Assembly (NCBI RefSeq): GCF_002135375.1 | Contig: NZ_NEGH01000001.1 | Coordinates: 299,404-363,403, forward strand | Source of the DNA: Acinetobacter sp. ANC 4558 | Lineage (GTDB): Bacteria; Pseudomonadota; Gammaproteobacteria; Pseudomonadales; Moraxellaceae | Length of the DNA: 64,000 nt | Reading direction: 5' to 3' | Shown here: positions 44,519 through 53,474 of the stretch, one piece after another | How the letters are laid out: each line of letters opens with the position of its first letter | How positions within the stretch are numbered: the first letter of the stretch is position 1 | Notes under the pieces: model-generated | What the model was told of the DNA's origin: nothing | The model's database searches: none | The model's input: only the letters and a program-made list of their open reading frames with translations | Position numbers and translations under genes: made by a program

Positions 44519-45874
44519 ATGGATATGAATCCTTCGGAAACAACACAAAGTACAACTCTACAATATGTACATTGGTTTCGTCATTCTGCACCTTATATTA
44601 ACGCTCATCGAAATAAAATTTTTGTCATTATGTTTGACGGTGAGGCAGTTCAACATGATAATTTTAAACATATTATTCATGATATTGCATTATTACATTC
44701 TTTAGGCATACACCTGATTTTAGTCCACGGTGCACGTGCACAAATCAATCAAAATTTAAAAATTAGTCAACTCAAAACACCATTTCACCAACATAAGCGT
44801 ATTACAACGCGCGAATCTTTAAGTGCAATAATGAATGCTGTAGGCTCAATTCGTTTGCAAATTGAAGCATTGCTTTCAATGGGTTTAGCAAACTCACCAA
44901 TGTATGGTGCACGAATAGATGTTGTTTCTGGAAATTTAGTGACCGCTAAACCTTATGGTATTCATGATGGCGTAGACTTTCAGTTAACAGGTGAAGTTCG
45001 TACAATTGATATTGAAGCGATTCACAAACATTTAGACAACCAAAATATTGTTTTACTTGGACCAACTGGTTATTCAACTACAGGAGAAGTCTTTAATTTA
45101 TTAGCTGAAGAAGTTGCAACAAAAACTGCCATTCACCTGAAAGCTGATAAACTCATTTTCTTAGGAAAACAACATGGTTTACTCAATGAACATGGTCAAC
45201 TACAACGAGAAATTTCACCACACCAATTAGACCAGCATATTCTCAAATTTGAAGATCAAAACCCTGATATTGCAATGCATTTAAAGACAGCTCGAGATGC
45301 TTCCTTAAACGGTGTTCACCGTGTTCATCTTATTTCATATGCAAATGATGGTGCACTTTTAGAAGAATTATTTACTCGTGATGGCTCAGGAACAATGATC
45401 ACTGACGCGCATTATGAAGAAGTTCGTACAGCCAATATTCAAGATGTTGGCGGGCTAATGAACTTACTTCGACCATTAGAAGAAGAAGGAATTTTAGTTT
45501 ATCGTTCACGAGAACGCTTAGAAAGTGAAATTGAGAAATTTGCAGTGATTGAACGCGATGGAACTATTTTAGCTTGTGCAGCACTTTATCCAATTCCAAC
45601 AACAGGTAACGAACTAAAATCAGCAGAAATTGCATGTGTTGCAGTTCATCCAAGTTATCGAAAATCCAATCGAGGCAGTCAAATTTTACATTATTTAGAA
45701 GAACGAGCGAGAGCCCTTGAAATTAAACAACTGTTTATTCTTACAACACGCACCGCACATTGGTTTTTAGAACAAGGATTTATACAAACATCTGTCGATG
45801 ACTTACCGAATGCCCGACAAGCTTTGTATAACTATCAGCGAAATTCTTTAGTGTGTAAAAAACCACTTTCTTAA
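44519..45874 (+). CDS. argA: N-acetylglutamate synthase (kinase-like plus GNAT domain)
   Basis: The 451-residue enzyme acetylates glutamate at the start of arginine synthesis. An amino-acid-kinase-like domain (about 25-290) includes IFVIMFDGEAV, LILVHGARAQI, GNLVTAKPYGIHDGVDFQLTGEV and VHLISYANDGALLEELFTRDGSGTMI. A C-terminal GNAT acetyltransferase domain (about 300-445) follows, with ACVAVHPSYRKSNRGSQIL as the acetyl-CoA loop. The frame extends up to 44405, but a terminator in that stretch and the homology favour an ATG at 44519 (44525 is also possible). The stop codon lies in the loop of its own terminator. Confidence 0.92.
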   Translation: MDMNPSETTQSTTLQYVHWFRHSAPYINAHRNKIFVIMFDGEAVQHDNFKHIIHDIALLHSLGIHLILVHGARAQINQNLKISQLKTPFHQHKRITTRESLSAIMNAVGSIRLQIEALLSMGLANSPMYGARIDVVSGNLVTAKPYGIHDGVDFQLTGEVRTIDIEAIHKHLDNQNIVLLGPTGYSTTGEVFNLLAEEVATKTAIHLKADKLIFLGKQHGLLNEHGQLQREISPHQLDQHILKFEDQNPDIAMHLKTARDASLNGVHRVHLISYANDGALLEELFTRDGSGTMITDAHYEEVRTANIQDVGGLMNLLRPLEEEGILVYRSRERLESEIEKFAVIERDGTILACAALYPIPTTGNELKSAEIACVAVHPSYRKSNRGSQILHYLEERARALEIKQLFILTTRTAHWFLEQGFIQTSVDDLPNARQALYNYQRNSLVCKKPLS

Positions 45875-45885
45875 GTGGTTTTTTT
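45857..45885 (+). terminator. Terminator of argA, overlapping its stop codon
   Basis: AACCACTT (45861-45868) pairs with AAGTGGTT (45873-45880), loop TCTT, with A- and T-runs around it. The TAA at 45872-45874 straddles the loop and right arm. Confidence 0.85.
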
Positions 45886-46196
45886 AAATTTTATAGCTTT
45901 TTTTTTCATAAAATTATCTATAAAAAATTATATAAACCATGATTTTAAATAGTACTAAATCAGATATCTAAATATAGAGATGTGATATTGAATATTAAAT
46001 ATTATTTTTCAATATGTTATTAACTTAAAAAGTAGTGTAATTATTGAAATACTTATTCCTCATAATAATAAGCTTTTCTTATTTTTATTTATCTTATTTT
46101 TTCATTTAAAATCCCTTAAATGTTATTTTTTCAGAATAAGAAAACACCTTAATTTATACCCTATTCATCATATGTTTTTTTGGGAGCTCACGATTC
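45875..46196. other. Upstream region of the sulfonate operon
   Basis: About 310 AT-rich bases with no coding region. GGGAG (46182-46186) serves as ssuA ribosome binding site. I see no clear operator; a sulfur-responsive activator site would be expected here. Confidence 0.45.
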
Positions 46197-47174
46197 ATGG
46201 GTATACTAACAACGACGAATTTATTTTCTAAAACGCTAATTCTTTCTTCGATTGTTGCTAGTGCAATGATACTTTCAGCGTGTGGGAAAAAAGAATCAGA
46301 AAGTATCACCTTAAATATCGGCTTTCAAAAATATGGAATTTTACCCATTGTTAAAGAACGTGGCGTATTAGAAAATGCATTAAAAGAACAAGGGGTGAAT
46401 ATCAAATGGGTTGAGTTCCCTGCTGGCCCACAGCTCCTAGAAGGTTTAAATGTGGGTAGCGTATCTTTTGGAGAGTCAGGAGAAGCACCACCTATATTTG
46501 CACAAGCAGCAAACTCTAATCTTATTTATGTGGCGAATCAGCCCCCTGCACCTGATGCAGAAGCATTAATTGTTCCTAAAAATTCAAAAATTAATTCAAT
46601 TCAAGAACTAAAAGGCAAACGTATTGCCTTAAATAAAGGTTCAAATGTTCATTATTTATTAGTCAAACTTTTAGAAAAAAATAACATTAAATTAAATGAA
46701 ATTAATGTTGTTTATTTACCACCATCAGATGCACGTGCTGCCTTTGAACGAGGTGCAGTCGATGCATGGGTTATTTGGGATCCATTTTTTGCTGCGGCTG
46801 AACAGCAAATTGGTGCGCGTGTCATCGCAACAGGAAAAAACGTAGTCAATAACTATCAGTTTTATTTAGCAGATCGTCAATTTGCAGAAAAACATCCTCA
46901 AATATTACAAAGCATTGTAAAAGAATTAAATACAACAACACAGTGGGTTTCACAGCATCAAGATGAAGCAGCCAAATTATTAGAAAAACCGACTGGCTTA
47001 GATTTTAATATTCTAAAAACTTCAATTTCACGGATGGGATTTGGTGTGCAACCTATCTCGCCTGAAGTTGCCAAACAACAACAATATGTTGCAGACGCTT
47101 TTTATCAGGAAAAGCTAATTCCTCATCAAATTAATATTCAAGCCGCAATTCTGCACAATGCGGATAGTAAATAA
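46197..47174 (+). CDS. ssuA: Sulfonate ABC transporter substrate-binding lipoprotein
   Basis: The 325-residue protein has a lipoprotein signal peptide ending LSAC (about Cys29), then a periplasmic-binding domain: IGFQKYGILPIVKERG near the start, EFPAGPQLLEGLNVGSVSFGESGEAPPIFAQAA, GKRIALNKGSNVHYLLVKLLE and AVDAWVIWDPFFAAAE. This is the SsuA/TauA pattern for aliphatic sulfonates. The lipid anchor replaces the free periplasmic protein of enterics. It leads the operon, followed by a small ORF, ssuD, ssuC and ssuB. No ssuE is present. Confidence 0.92.
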   Translation: MGILTTTNLFSKTLILSSIVASAMILSACGKKESESITLNIGFQKYGILPIVKERGVLENALKEQGVNIKWVEFPAGPQLLEGLNVGSVSFGESGEAPPIFAQAANSNLIYVANQPPAPDAEALIVPKNSKINSIQELKGKRIALNKGSNVHYLLVKLLEKNNIKLNEINVVYLPPSDARAAFERGAVDAWVIWDPFFAAAEQQIGARVIATGKNVVNNYQFYLADRQFAEKHPQILQSIVKELNTTTQWVSQHQDEAAKLLEKPTGLDFNILKTSISRMGFGVQPISPEVAKQQQYVADAFYQEKLIPHQINIQAAILHNADSK

Positions 47175-47189
47175 TTAAAGGTTTTAAAT

Positions 47190-47366
47190 ATGAAATATTT
47201 TAAAAGTATGGATCATCATTTAATACAGCCATCAATTTATACCGTTAGCTATAAGGTTGCTCAAATCCAACAATCGATTGCTAATTTTTTTAAAACGTTG
47301 AAATACATCCCGAGTAATATTCAAGCTATGCAAATAACTTGGATTACGTTATCAACAACTGAATAA
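47190..47366 (+). CDS. Conserved-looking 58-codon ORF inside the sulfonate operon
   Basis: The ORF lies between ssuA and ssuD, 15 bases after the former and 23 before the latter, on the same strand. It starts [15 protein letters not shown], has KAAGG-type AAAGG at 47176-47181 as ribosome binding site, and ends TLSTTE. The 58-residue product is basic in the middle ([11 protein letters not shown]) and has no signal peptide or clear membrane segment. I do not recognise it. Its spacing suggests translation as part of the operon. Confidence 0.6.
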   Translation: MKYFKSMDHHLIQPSIYTVSYKVAQIQQSIANFFKTLKYIPSNIQAMQITWITLSTTE

Positions 47367-47389
47367 GTCGATTATTTAAAGGTATTCAC

Positions 47390-48562
47390 ATGAAAATTTT
47401 TTGGTTCATTCCTACACATGGTGACAGTCGTTATTTAGGTACCAGTAAAGGTGGTCGTGCAGTTGATCATGCCTATATGAAACAAATTGCTGTTGCTGTA
47501 GATAACTTAGGCTATGAAGGAGTACTGATTCCAACTGGTCGTTCTTGTGAAGATCCTTGGATTGCTGCGGCAAGCTTAATTGATGCAACTAAACATTTAA
47601 AATTTCTTGTGGCATTACGTCCTGGTGTTACCACACCAGCCCTTGCTGCTCGAATGGCTGCAACTTTTGACCGTTTATCAAATGGACGTGTTTTACTTAA
47701 CCTTGTCACAGGCGGAGATGAACAAGAATTAAAAGGTGATGGTTTATACGAAGATCATGCGACTCGTTATAAAACTGCAGCTGAATACACCACAATTTGG
47801 CGTGAAATTCTAAAACGATCTCATACAGGGGAATCTTATACATTCCATGGCGAACGTTTGAGTGTAGACAATGCCAAACTTCTTTATCCACCAGTCCAAG
47901 CGCCTTATCCGCCACTTTGGTTTGGTGGTTCGTCTGAAGATGCAATTGAACTTGCTGCAGAACAAGTTGATACTTATTTAACTTGGGGCGAGCCACCAGC
48001 AGCAGTGAAAGAAAAAATTGCTGTTGTAAAAGCAAGAGCTGCAGCAAAAGGTCGTACTTTAAACTATGGCATCCGCTTACATGTTATTGTTCGTGAAACC
48101 AATGAAGAGGCTTGGAAAGCAGCTGAAGATCTTATTCAATATGTAGATGATGCTACAATTCAAGCAGCACAACAAGTATTCAAAAAAATGGATTCTGTTG
48201 GACAACGTCGTATGGCTGAATTACACAATGGTGATCGGACCAAACTTGAGGTATCTCCAAACCTTTGGGCAGGTGTTGGTCTAGTCCGTGGTGGTGCAGG
48301 TACTGCATTAGTTGGTGATGCTGAAACAGTTGCTGCTCGTATTCAAGAATATGCTGACTTAGGCATTAATACTTTCATTTTCTCTGGCTATCCGCATTTA
48401 GAGGAATCAATTCGTTTTGCTGAATTAGTATTCCCCTTACTACCAATAGAAACACGTCAGAAATTGGCACAGCCCAACTTAACAGGACCTTTTGGTGAAA
48501 TTGTTGCCAATAATTATGTTGCAAGCGAAGCTAAAAATGTCATACAAAAGGAGCCTACTTAA
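47390..48562 (+). CDS. ssuD: FMNH2-dependent alkanesulfonate monooxygenase
   Basis: The 390-residue TIM-barrel flavin enzyme uses FMNH2 and oxygen to release sulfite from alkanesulfonates, giving an aldehyde. SsuD signatures are [74 protein letters not shown] and [28 protein letters not shown]. The length matches the family (about 380-390). The reduced flavin must come from a reductase elsewhere. The stop and the ssuC start share one base (TAATG). Confidence 0.95.
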   Translation: MKIFWFIPTHGDSRYLGTSKGGRAVDHAYMKQIAVAVDNLGYEGVLIPTGRSCEDPWIAAASLIDATKHLKFLVALRPGVTTPALAARMAATFDRLSNGRVLLNLVTGGDEQELKGDGLYEDHATRYKTAAEYTTIWREILKRSHTGESYTFHGERLSVDNAKLLYPPVQAPYPPLWFGGSSEDAIELAAEQVDTYLTWGEPPAAVKEKIAVVKARAAAKGRTLNYGIRLHVIVRETNEEAWKAAEDLIQYVDDATIQAAQQVFKKMDSVGQRRMAELHNGDRTKLEVSPNLWAGVGLVRGGAGTALVGDAETVAARIQEYADLGINTFIFSGYPHLEESIRFAELVFPLLPIETRQKLAQPNLTGPFGEIVANNYVASEAKNVIQKEPT

Positions 48563-49377
48563 TGAGCTCTAAAGTTTCAATTGAAACCTTGAGTCAAAAA
48601 AAGGTTTCACGTGGAACACAATTTGGGCAGCGTTTGCTGCCTTGGTTGGTTCCATTTGCATTAATTCTTATTTGGCAAATTTCCTCAACAACAGGATTAT
48701 TAGAAAACCGTATTTTACCAGCACCAACTGCTGTCGTTTCTGCCTGCTGGACACTGCTAATCAGTGGAGAGCTATGGCAACATGTTAAAGTCAGTGCGGG
48801 GCGTGCACTATTAGGACTACTGATTGGTGGTGGCTTAGGCTTATTTCTTGGCTTATTAAATGGTTCATCCAAAGCCGCTTCTACCTTGCTTGATACGACC
48901 ATTCAAATGATTCGTAACATTCCTGCCCTGGCCTTAATTCCCTTAGTGATTTTGTGGTTTGGGATTGACGAAAGTGCCAAACTTTTCTTAGTCGCTATTG
49001 GTGTCTTTTTCCCAATTTATATCAATACCTATCATGGTATTCGCTCTGTAGATCCTCAGCTCATTGAAATGGGGAAAAGCTATGGTTTAACCCGTTGGCA
49101 ACTCTACAGAGAAATTATTTTACCTGGGGCAATGCCTTCTATCTTAGTAGGATTACGCTTTTCTCTTGGTCTTGTTTGGGTATTACTTATTGTTGCTGAA
49201 ACAATTTCAGCTCAAGCGGGTATTGGCTACATGACGATGAATGCACGTGAGTTCTTACAAACCGATATCGTATTAGTGGGTATTTTACTTTATGCACTAC
49301 TCGGAAAACTGGCTGATGTATTAGCAGTTGCCCTAGAGCGATATTTATTACGTTGGCATTCAGGTTATCAAAAATAA
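48562..49377 (+). CDS. ssuC: Sulfonate ABC transporter permease
   Basis: The 271-residue inner-membrane protein has about six helices and the cytosolic coupling (EAA) loop [31 protein letters not shown]. It forms the membrane channel for the SsuA/SsuB system. Its ATG overlaps the ssuD stop by one base, indicating coupled translation. Confidence 0.93.
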   Translation: MSSKVSIETLSQKKVSRGTQFGQRLLPWLVPFALILIWQISSTTGLLENRILPAPTAVVSACWTLLISGELWQHVKVSAGRALLGLLIGGGLGLFLGLLNGSSKAASTLLDTTIQMIRNIPALALIPLVILWFGIDESAKLFLVAIGVFFPIYINTYHGIRSVDPQLIEMGKSYGLTRWQLYREIILPGAMPSILVGLRFSLGLVWVLLIVAETISAQAGIGYMTMNAREFLQTDIVLVGILLYALLGKLADVLAVALERYLLRWHSGYQK

Positions 49378-49387
49378 GGAGAATAAA

Positions 49388-50191
49388 ATGTCTAATCTAA
49401 GCGTGGGTCTACCTCATCTCGAATCTCCAAAGAATGACCCTAAATCAGCAGATATTAATCCCAATGCGGTGATTGGTGCTGAAATTAATGTCGAACAACT
49501 TTATAAGTTATATGGACAAGTCACTGTTCTTGAAGATTTAGATTTACATATTCAACCTGGTGAGTTTCTTGCAATTGTTGGTCGTAGTGGCTGTGGTAAA
49601 AGTACATTATTACGTTTAATCGCGGACTTAGAAAAACCAAGTTATGGCGAGATTAAATTTAAATCTGCTCGCCATTTACGTGAAGGAATTACTTCAGATG
49701 ATATTCGTGTTATGTTCCAAGACCCACGTTTATTACCTTGGCGTAATATTGAACAAAATGTTCAACTCGGCTTACCCAAAGATCAACATGCAAATGCTTC
49801 AACCATGTTAGAAAAGGTTGGCTTAAAAGAAAAATCTGATTTATGGCCATCTCAATTGTCAGGCGGCCAACGTCAACGTACAGCATTAGCGCGTGCCTTG
49901 TCTCATAAACCACGTATTTTATTATTAGATGAACCATTAGGTGCATTGGATGCTTTAACCCGTTTAGACATGCAAAATCTGATTGAAAAACTTTGGACTG
50001 AACAAGGCTTTACTGCCATTTTAGTTACACATGATGTCAGTGAAGCAGTCCAACTGGCAGATCGAATTATTTTGCTCGATAAAGGTCATATTGCAAAACA
50101 ATTTGATGTTCAACTACCAAGACCACGTCAAAAAGGTTTAGAGTTTTCTCAACTTGAACAAGAAGTGCTCAATGCTGTTCTTGCAACCTAG
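49388..50191 (+). CDS. ssuB: Sulfonate ABC transporter ATP-binding protein
   Basis: The 267-residue ABC ATPase has Walker [11 protein letters not shown]-loop [10 protein letters not shown], signature LSGGQRQR, Walker [13 protein letters not shown] and the H-loop in VTHDVSEA. The [11 protein letters not shown] segment is typical of the nitrate/sulfonate/taurine ATPase branch. AAGGAGAAT precedes the ATG. A terminator ends the operon. Confidence 0.94.
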   Translation: MSNLSVGLPHLESPKNDPKSADINPNAVIGAEINVEQLYKLYGQVTVLEDLDLHIQPGEFLAIVGRSGCGKSTLLRLIADLEKPSYGEIKFKSARHLREGITSDDIRVMFQDPRLLPWRNIEQNVQLGLPKDQHANASTMLEKVGLKEKSDLWPSQLSGGQRQRTALARALSHKPRILLLDEPLGALDALTRLDMQNLIEKLWTEQGFTAILVTHDVSEAVQLADRIILLDKGHIAKQFDVQLPRPRQKGLEFSQLEQEVLNAVLAT

Positions 50192-50201
50192 ATAATACTT
50201 C

Positions 50202-50232
50202 ACCCTTCTTATATCACTAGGAAGGGTTTTTT
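50202..50232 (+). terminator. Terminator of the sulfonate operon
   Basis: ACCCTTC (50202-50208) pairs with GAAGGGT (50221-50227), followed by T residues. Confidence 0.8.
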
Positions 50233-50464
50233 ATTTTATATAATTTTTATATCTTATTTACATAATTATTTTTCCAACATCTGTCCTTAAATTTTAACCA
50301 ACAAACCTATTTTATTATTTAACTAACCGTAATAACTTAACAAATATTTTAATCAAAATTTTGTTTTATATTTAACATTACAAAATAATCATGATAGATT
50401 CTGCACAAAACTGATGATTTGTCGTACAATTATAATCTCCTTTTTCCGTCATTTAAAATTGGTA

Positions 50465-51088
50465 ATGGAACAAAAAAAAAGTACGCAAAAGCGTCATCAA
50501 CTTCTGAATGCAGCTCTCGATGTGTTTTCTCGTTATGGTTTTACTGGAGCCAGTTTAGATGAAATCGCTCAGATTGCAGAAATGCATAAATCGAATATTT
50601 TCTATTATTATGAAAATAAAGAAGCTTTATATGTTGAAGTTCTCACGACAGTACTCCAAAAATGGCTTGCTCCCCTTCAAATGCTCGAAGCAGAATTAGA
50701 GCCAGAAGAAGCCATTACGAACTATCTTTTTCAAAAGATTGAAGTGTCTCGTACTCAGCCCAAAGCTTCTCGTTTGTTTGCATTAGAGTTAATTCAAGGC
50801 GCACCACACATTCTCGATATTCTTAAAGGCCCATTGAAAAAGCTTGTTAAACGTAAAGCTAAAGTCATTTTAATGTGGCAAGAGCAAGGTAAAATATCTA
50901 AAGATATCGATCCTGAGCTACTCATTTTGAATATTTGGGCCATCACTCAAAACTATGCCGATTTCTCTATTCAAATGGAAATGGTCACAGGTAAAACCTT
51001 ACGTAATAGAAGCATGCAACAACGCATCATACAACATACTGTACATATGATTTTATATGGTGTTATTCCACGTCACAACAATGAATGA
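50465..51088 (+). CDS. TetR-family regulator, RutR-like
   Basis: The 207-residue protein has a TetR DNA-binding domain (about 10-55: NAALDVFSRYGFTGASLDEIAQIAEMHKSNIFYYYENKEALYVEVL) and a C-terminal domain matching E. coli RutR closely (LEVSRTQPKASRLFALELIQGAPHI; ITQNYADFSIQMEMVTGKTL). RutR controls pyrimidine-catabolic genes in response to uracil or thymine, and no such genes are here. The first in-frame ATG at 50414 adds 17 residues without homology, so I start at 50465. A TATAAT at 50431-50436 may be the -10 element. It follows the sulfonate operon but has its own promoter region. Confidence 0.78.
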   Translation: MEQKKSTQKRHQLLNAALDVFSRYGFTGASLDEIAQIAEMHKSNIFYYYENKEALYVEVLTTVLQKWLAPLQMLEAELEPEEAITNYLFQKIEVSRTQPKASRLFALELIQGAPHILDILKGPLKKLVKRKAKVILMWQEQGKISKDIDPELLILNIWAITQNYADFSIQMEMVTGKTLRNRSMQQRIIQHTVHMILYGVIPRHNNE

Positions 51089-51110
51089 TCGCTTGCGATG
51101 ATTTTGGCAT

Positions 51111-51143
51111 CGACCATAGTACCCTATGGTCGCCGACTCTTTT
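51111..51143. terminator. Inverted repeat between the TetR and nucleosidase genes
   Basis: CGACCATAG (51111-51119) pairs with CTATGGTCG (51124-51132), loop TACC. A T-run starts six bases later, so the structure is terminator-like but not standard. Confidence 0.5.
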
Positions 51144-51144
51144 T

Positions 51145-51711
51145 TCAATCAATCTTTTTATATAATTCTAATAATTTTTGTGCGCCTAATAATAAATTAT
51201 CTTCCCAATCTAAATGTGCTGTGTCATTTGCACCATCGGTAATATATTTCACAGAAATCAAACGGACGCCTAATCGTTTGCATGTTTTTGCTAGCGCATA
51301 ACCTTCCATATCAACTAAATTACACATCACTTTTGGCTCACCTGTTTCAAAGTTATCGCCTGTTCCACAAATTCCTTTAGGTAAGTGGTCAAAATAACCA
51401 TCTAAATGAATTTCTGCTGGATAATCATGATCTATAGGTGTCACACCAACACTAAATCCTAATGGAGAAACATCCATATCACGTTGAACAAATTGGGTGA
51501 CCTCAACCAAATCATGCGCATTAAAATATGAACTACCTGCTGTTCCTAAATTGAGTAATGTTTTACAACCTGTCTTTTGAATCACTTCAAATGCCTTAAA
51601 TGCCGCATTAACTTTCCCAATACCGCTATAATGTACGGCGATATTTTCCGCCTCAAATAAACCTTTAGATTCATTTGGCAAAGCCATAATTAATGCTAAA
51701 TCTGAAGTCAT
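51145..51711 (-). CDS. Nucleoside phosphorylase-fold nucleosidase (MTA/SAH type)
   Basis: The 188-residue protein has the PNP/UDP-phosphorylase fold: YSGIGKVNAA near the start, LLNLGTAGS, LVDMEGYALAKTCKRLGV and ISVKYITDGAND with the catalytic Asp. It should split a purine nucleoside such as 5'-methylthioadenosine or S-adenosylhomocysteine. At 188 residues it is shorter than typical Pfs (about 230), as in the single-domain nucleosidase branch. The exact substrate is uncertain. Confidence 0.78.
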   Translation of the reverse strand: MTSDLALIMALPNESKGLFEAENIAVHYSGIGKVNAAFKAFEVIQKTGCKTLLNLGTAGSSYFNAHDLVEVTQFVQRDMDVSPLGFSVGVTPIDHDYPAEIHLDGYFDHLPKGICGTGDNFETGEPKVMCNLVDMEGYALAKTCKRLGVRLISVKYITDGANDTAHLDWEDNLLLGAQKLLELYKKID

Positions 51712-51821
51712 ACATATTTCCTAACAACATAAATCGGTTCATTAAAAAATAAAAGTATGACTAATACAATTAAATAAACAAAATAAGTTTTATATTTTCT
51801 TAGGCTTTTTATTCGCTAAAT

Positions 51822-52219
51822 ATGCATTTAAACACAGCGAAAAAATTAAGCTTCTTAGATAAAATCCTTTCAACATTTGACTTGCAAGCCATACCCAGAA
51901 GAAAATTAATATCGATGCAAATAAATGTTCAAAACAATAGATTAATGCTCATTGTATTTGAAGTAGCAAATTCAAGATGGCTCGTTAACACATCTCATAG
52001 AAAAGTAAGTCCCCACTCCTTCAATTAAAGAGTAAAGGTAAAGCCATTTGTGCCTACTTAAATGTCATTAATATAGTTAAAATCGAAAATGTAGGTGAAA
52101 TTAATGTCATGACACCTGTTCCCATATACGCAGTAAACCAATTTGGCATCAAATCCGAATAATATCTTATACTTGCTGAAGAAGATAAAAGCGTTTATAC
52201 ATCTCAAACTTTTCATTAA
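51822..52219 (+). pseudogene. Possible decayed ORF, family unknown
   Basis: A 68-codon ORF (51822-52028; MHLNTAKKLSFLDK...) ends in a frame that stops at 52028. A different frame is open from about 52001 and reads KGKAICAYLNVINIVKIENV, with a TAA at 52160-52162, then continues LILAEEDKSVYTSQ to a second TAA at 52217. One frameshift and one nonsense change would join these into a protein of about 125-130 residues. I cannot name it. Chance ORFs remain possible. Confidence 0.3.
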
Positions 52220-52411
52220 GAGATGATGAATGTATTTTATACATGCCTTATTATAAGAAAAATTGAATATTTTTTATTTAATTCATAAGGATATTTGATT
52301 TTAAATTGATTATTTATTCAATTTTTCCTGCATAAAAACAGAACAACAAGACGAACTCATTAGAATATGGCAATATATAGCCCTCATTCATTTTAATCTT
52401 AATATTTGTCC

Positions 52412-53413
52412 ATGAAGTTACTGCGCTTAAACGCTTTATCTGCACATTCTGAATTACCCGCAACTGCCGTAACACTAGGTAATTTTGATGGCGTACATCT
52501 TGGTCATCAAGAAATGATTAAGCAACTCCAGCAAATCGCTTCTGAACAAAACTTAAAAACATTGGTTATGATTTTTGAGCCTCAACCTTTAGAATTTTTT
52601 CAAGCCCATGACGCTCCGCCAAGAATTAGCTCTTTACGAGAAAAAGTAGAATATTTAACAGAACTAGGAATCGACTATATTGTGATTGCTAAATTTGATA
52701 ATCACTTTAGAAGTTTAAGTGCAGCTGAATTTGCCCAAATTTTAAAAGAAAAACTGCATGCACAAAGTTTAGTTTTAGGAGATGATTTCCATTTTGGTAA
52801 AAATCGCCAAGGCAATAGTGCATTTTTGAAACAATATGGTTTTAATGTCACAAATTTAAATACCATTTTATTAGATGGTGAACGTGTAAGCTCAACCCGT
52901 ATTCGTCAAACGTTACAAGCAGGTGATTTACAACTTGCAGCAAAACTACTGGGCCGTCCTTATAGCATTACTGGTCGCGTACAATATGGCGATCAAATTG
53001 GTCGAACATTAAATTTCCCAACCATTAATGTTCGCTTAAATCGTCATAAACCCTGTTTAAGTGGGATTTATGGTGTTGATGTTTTATGTGAAACAACCTC
53101 ATTAAGTGCGAAAGTTAAAGCAGAAAATTCCAATAAAAAAGGGATTGCGGGTTATCACCCAACATCATTGTTTGGTGCCGGCCATGTTGGAACACGCCCT
53201 GCCATTAAACAAGTACAACCTGAATGGCGATTAGAGGTACATTTCCCTGAAGTTTCTGCTAATCTGTATGGTCTATTAATGCGGGTAACGTTCTTAAACT
53301 ATCTTCATGGTGAAAAGAATTATCCTTCTCTTGAAGCACTGAAAGCTGGAATTGATGATGATGTGGAGAAACTTTTAGCGTTTCGCCAAGACACCCCCAA
53401 TTTCCCTTTTTAA
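52412..53413 (+). CDS. ribF: Bifunctional riboflavin kinase / FAD synthetase
   Basis: The 333-residue enzyme makes FMN and FAD. The N-terminal adenylyltransferase domain (about 15-160) shows TLGNFDGVHLGHQEM and DFHFGKNRQGN. The kinase domain (about 185-310) shows LLGRPYSITGRVQYGDQIGRTLNFPTINV and the terminal DVEKLLAFR region. A TTG two codons upstream is passed over for the ATG at 52412. It opens the ribF-ileS-lspA-fkpB block. Confidence 0.94.
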   Translation: MKLLRLNALSAHSELPATAVTLGNFDGVHLGHQEMIKQLQQIASEQNLKTLVMIFEPQPLEFFQAHDAPPRISSLREKVEYLTELGIDYIVIAKFDNHFRSLSAAEFAQILKEKLHAQSLVLGDDFHFGKNRQGNSAFLKQYGFNVTNLNTILLDGERVSSTRIRQTLQAGDLQLAAKLLGRPYSITGRVQYGDQIGRTLNFPTINVRLNRHKPCLSGIYGVDVLCETTSLSAKVKAENSNKKGIAGYHPTSLFGAGHVGTRPAIKQVQPEWRLEVHFPEVSANLYGLLMRVTFLNYLHGEKNYPSLEALKAGIDDDVEKLLAFRQDTPNFPF

Positions 53414-53474
53414 ATATTATTTTTTAATGTAATACGCGTCAGTTTAAAACTGATTTAATTGGAAGACAATTTGC

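Noticed and set aside
47706..48047. 113-codon minus-strand ORF within ssuD
   Set aside because: A Leu/Gln-rich chance ORF antisense to a well-conserved gene.
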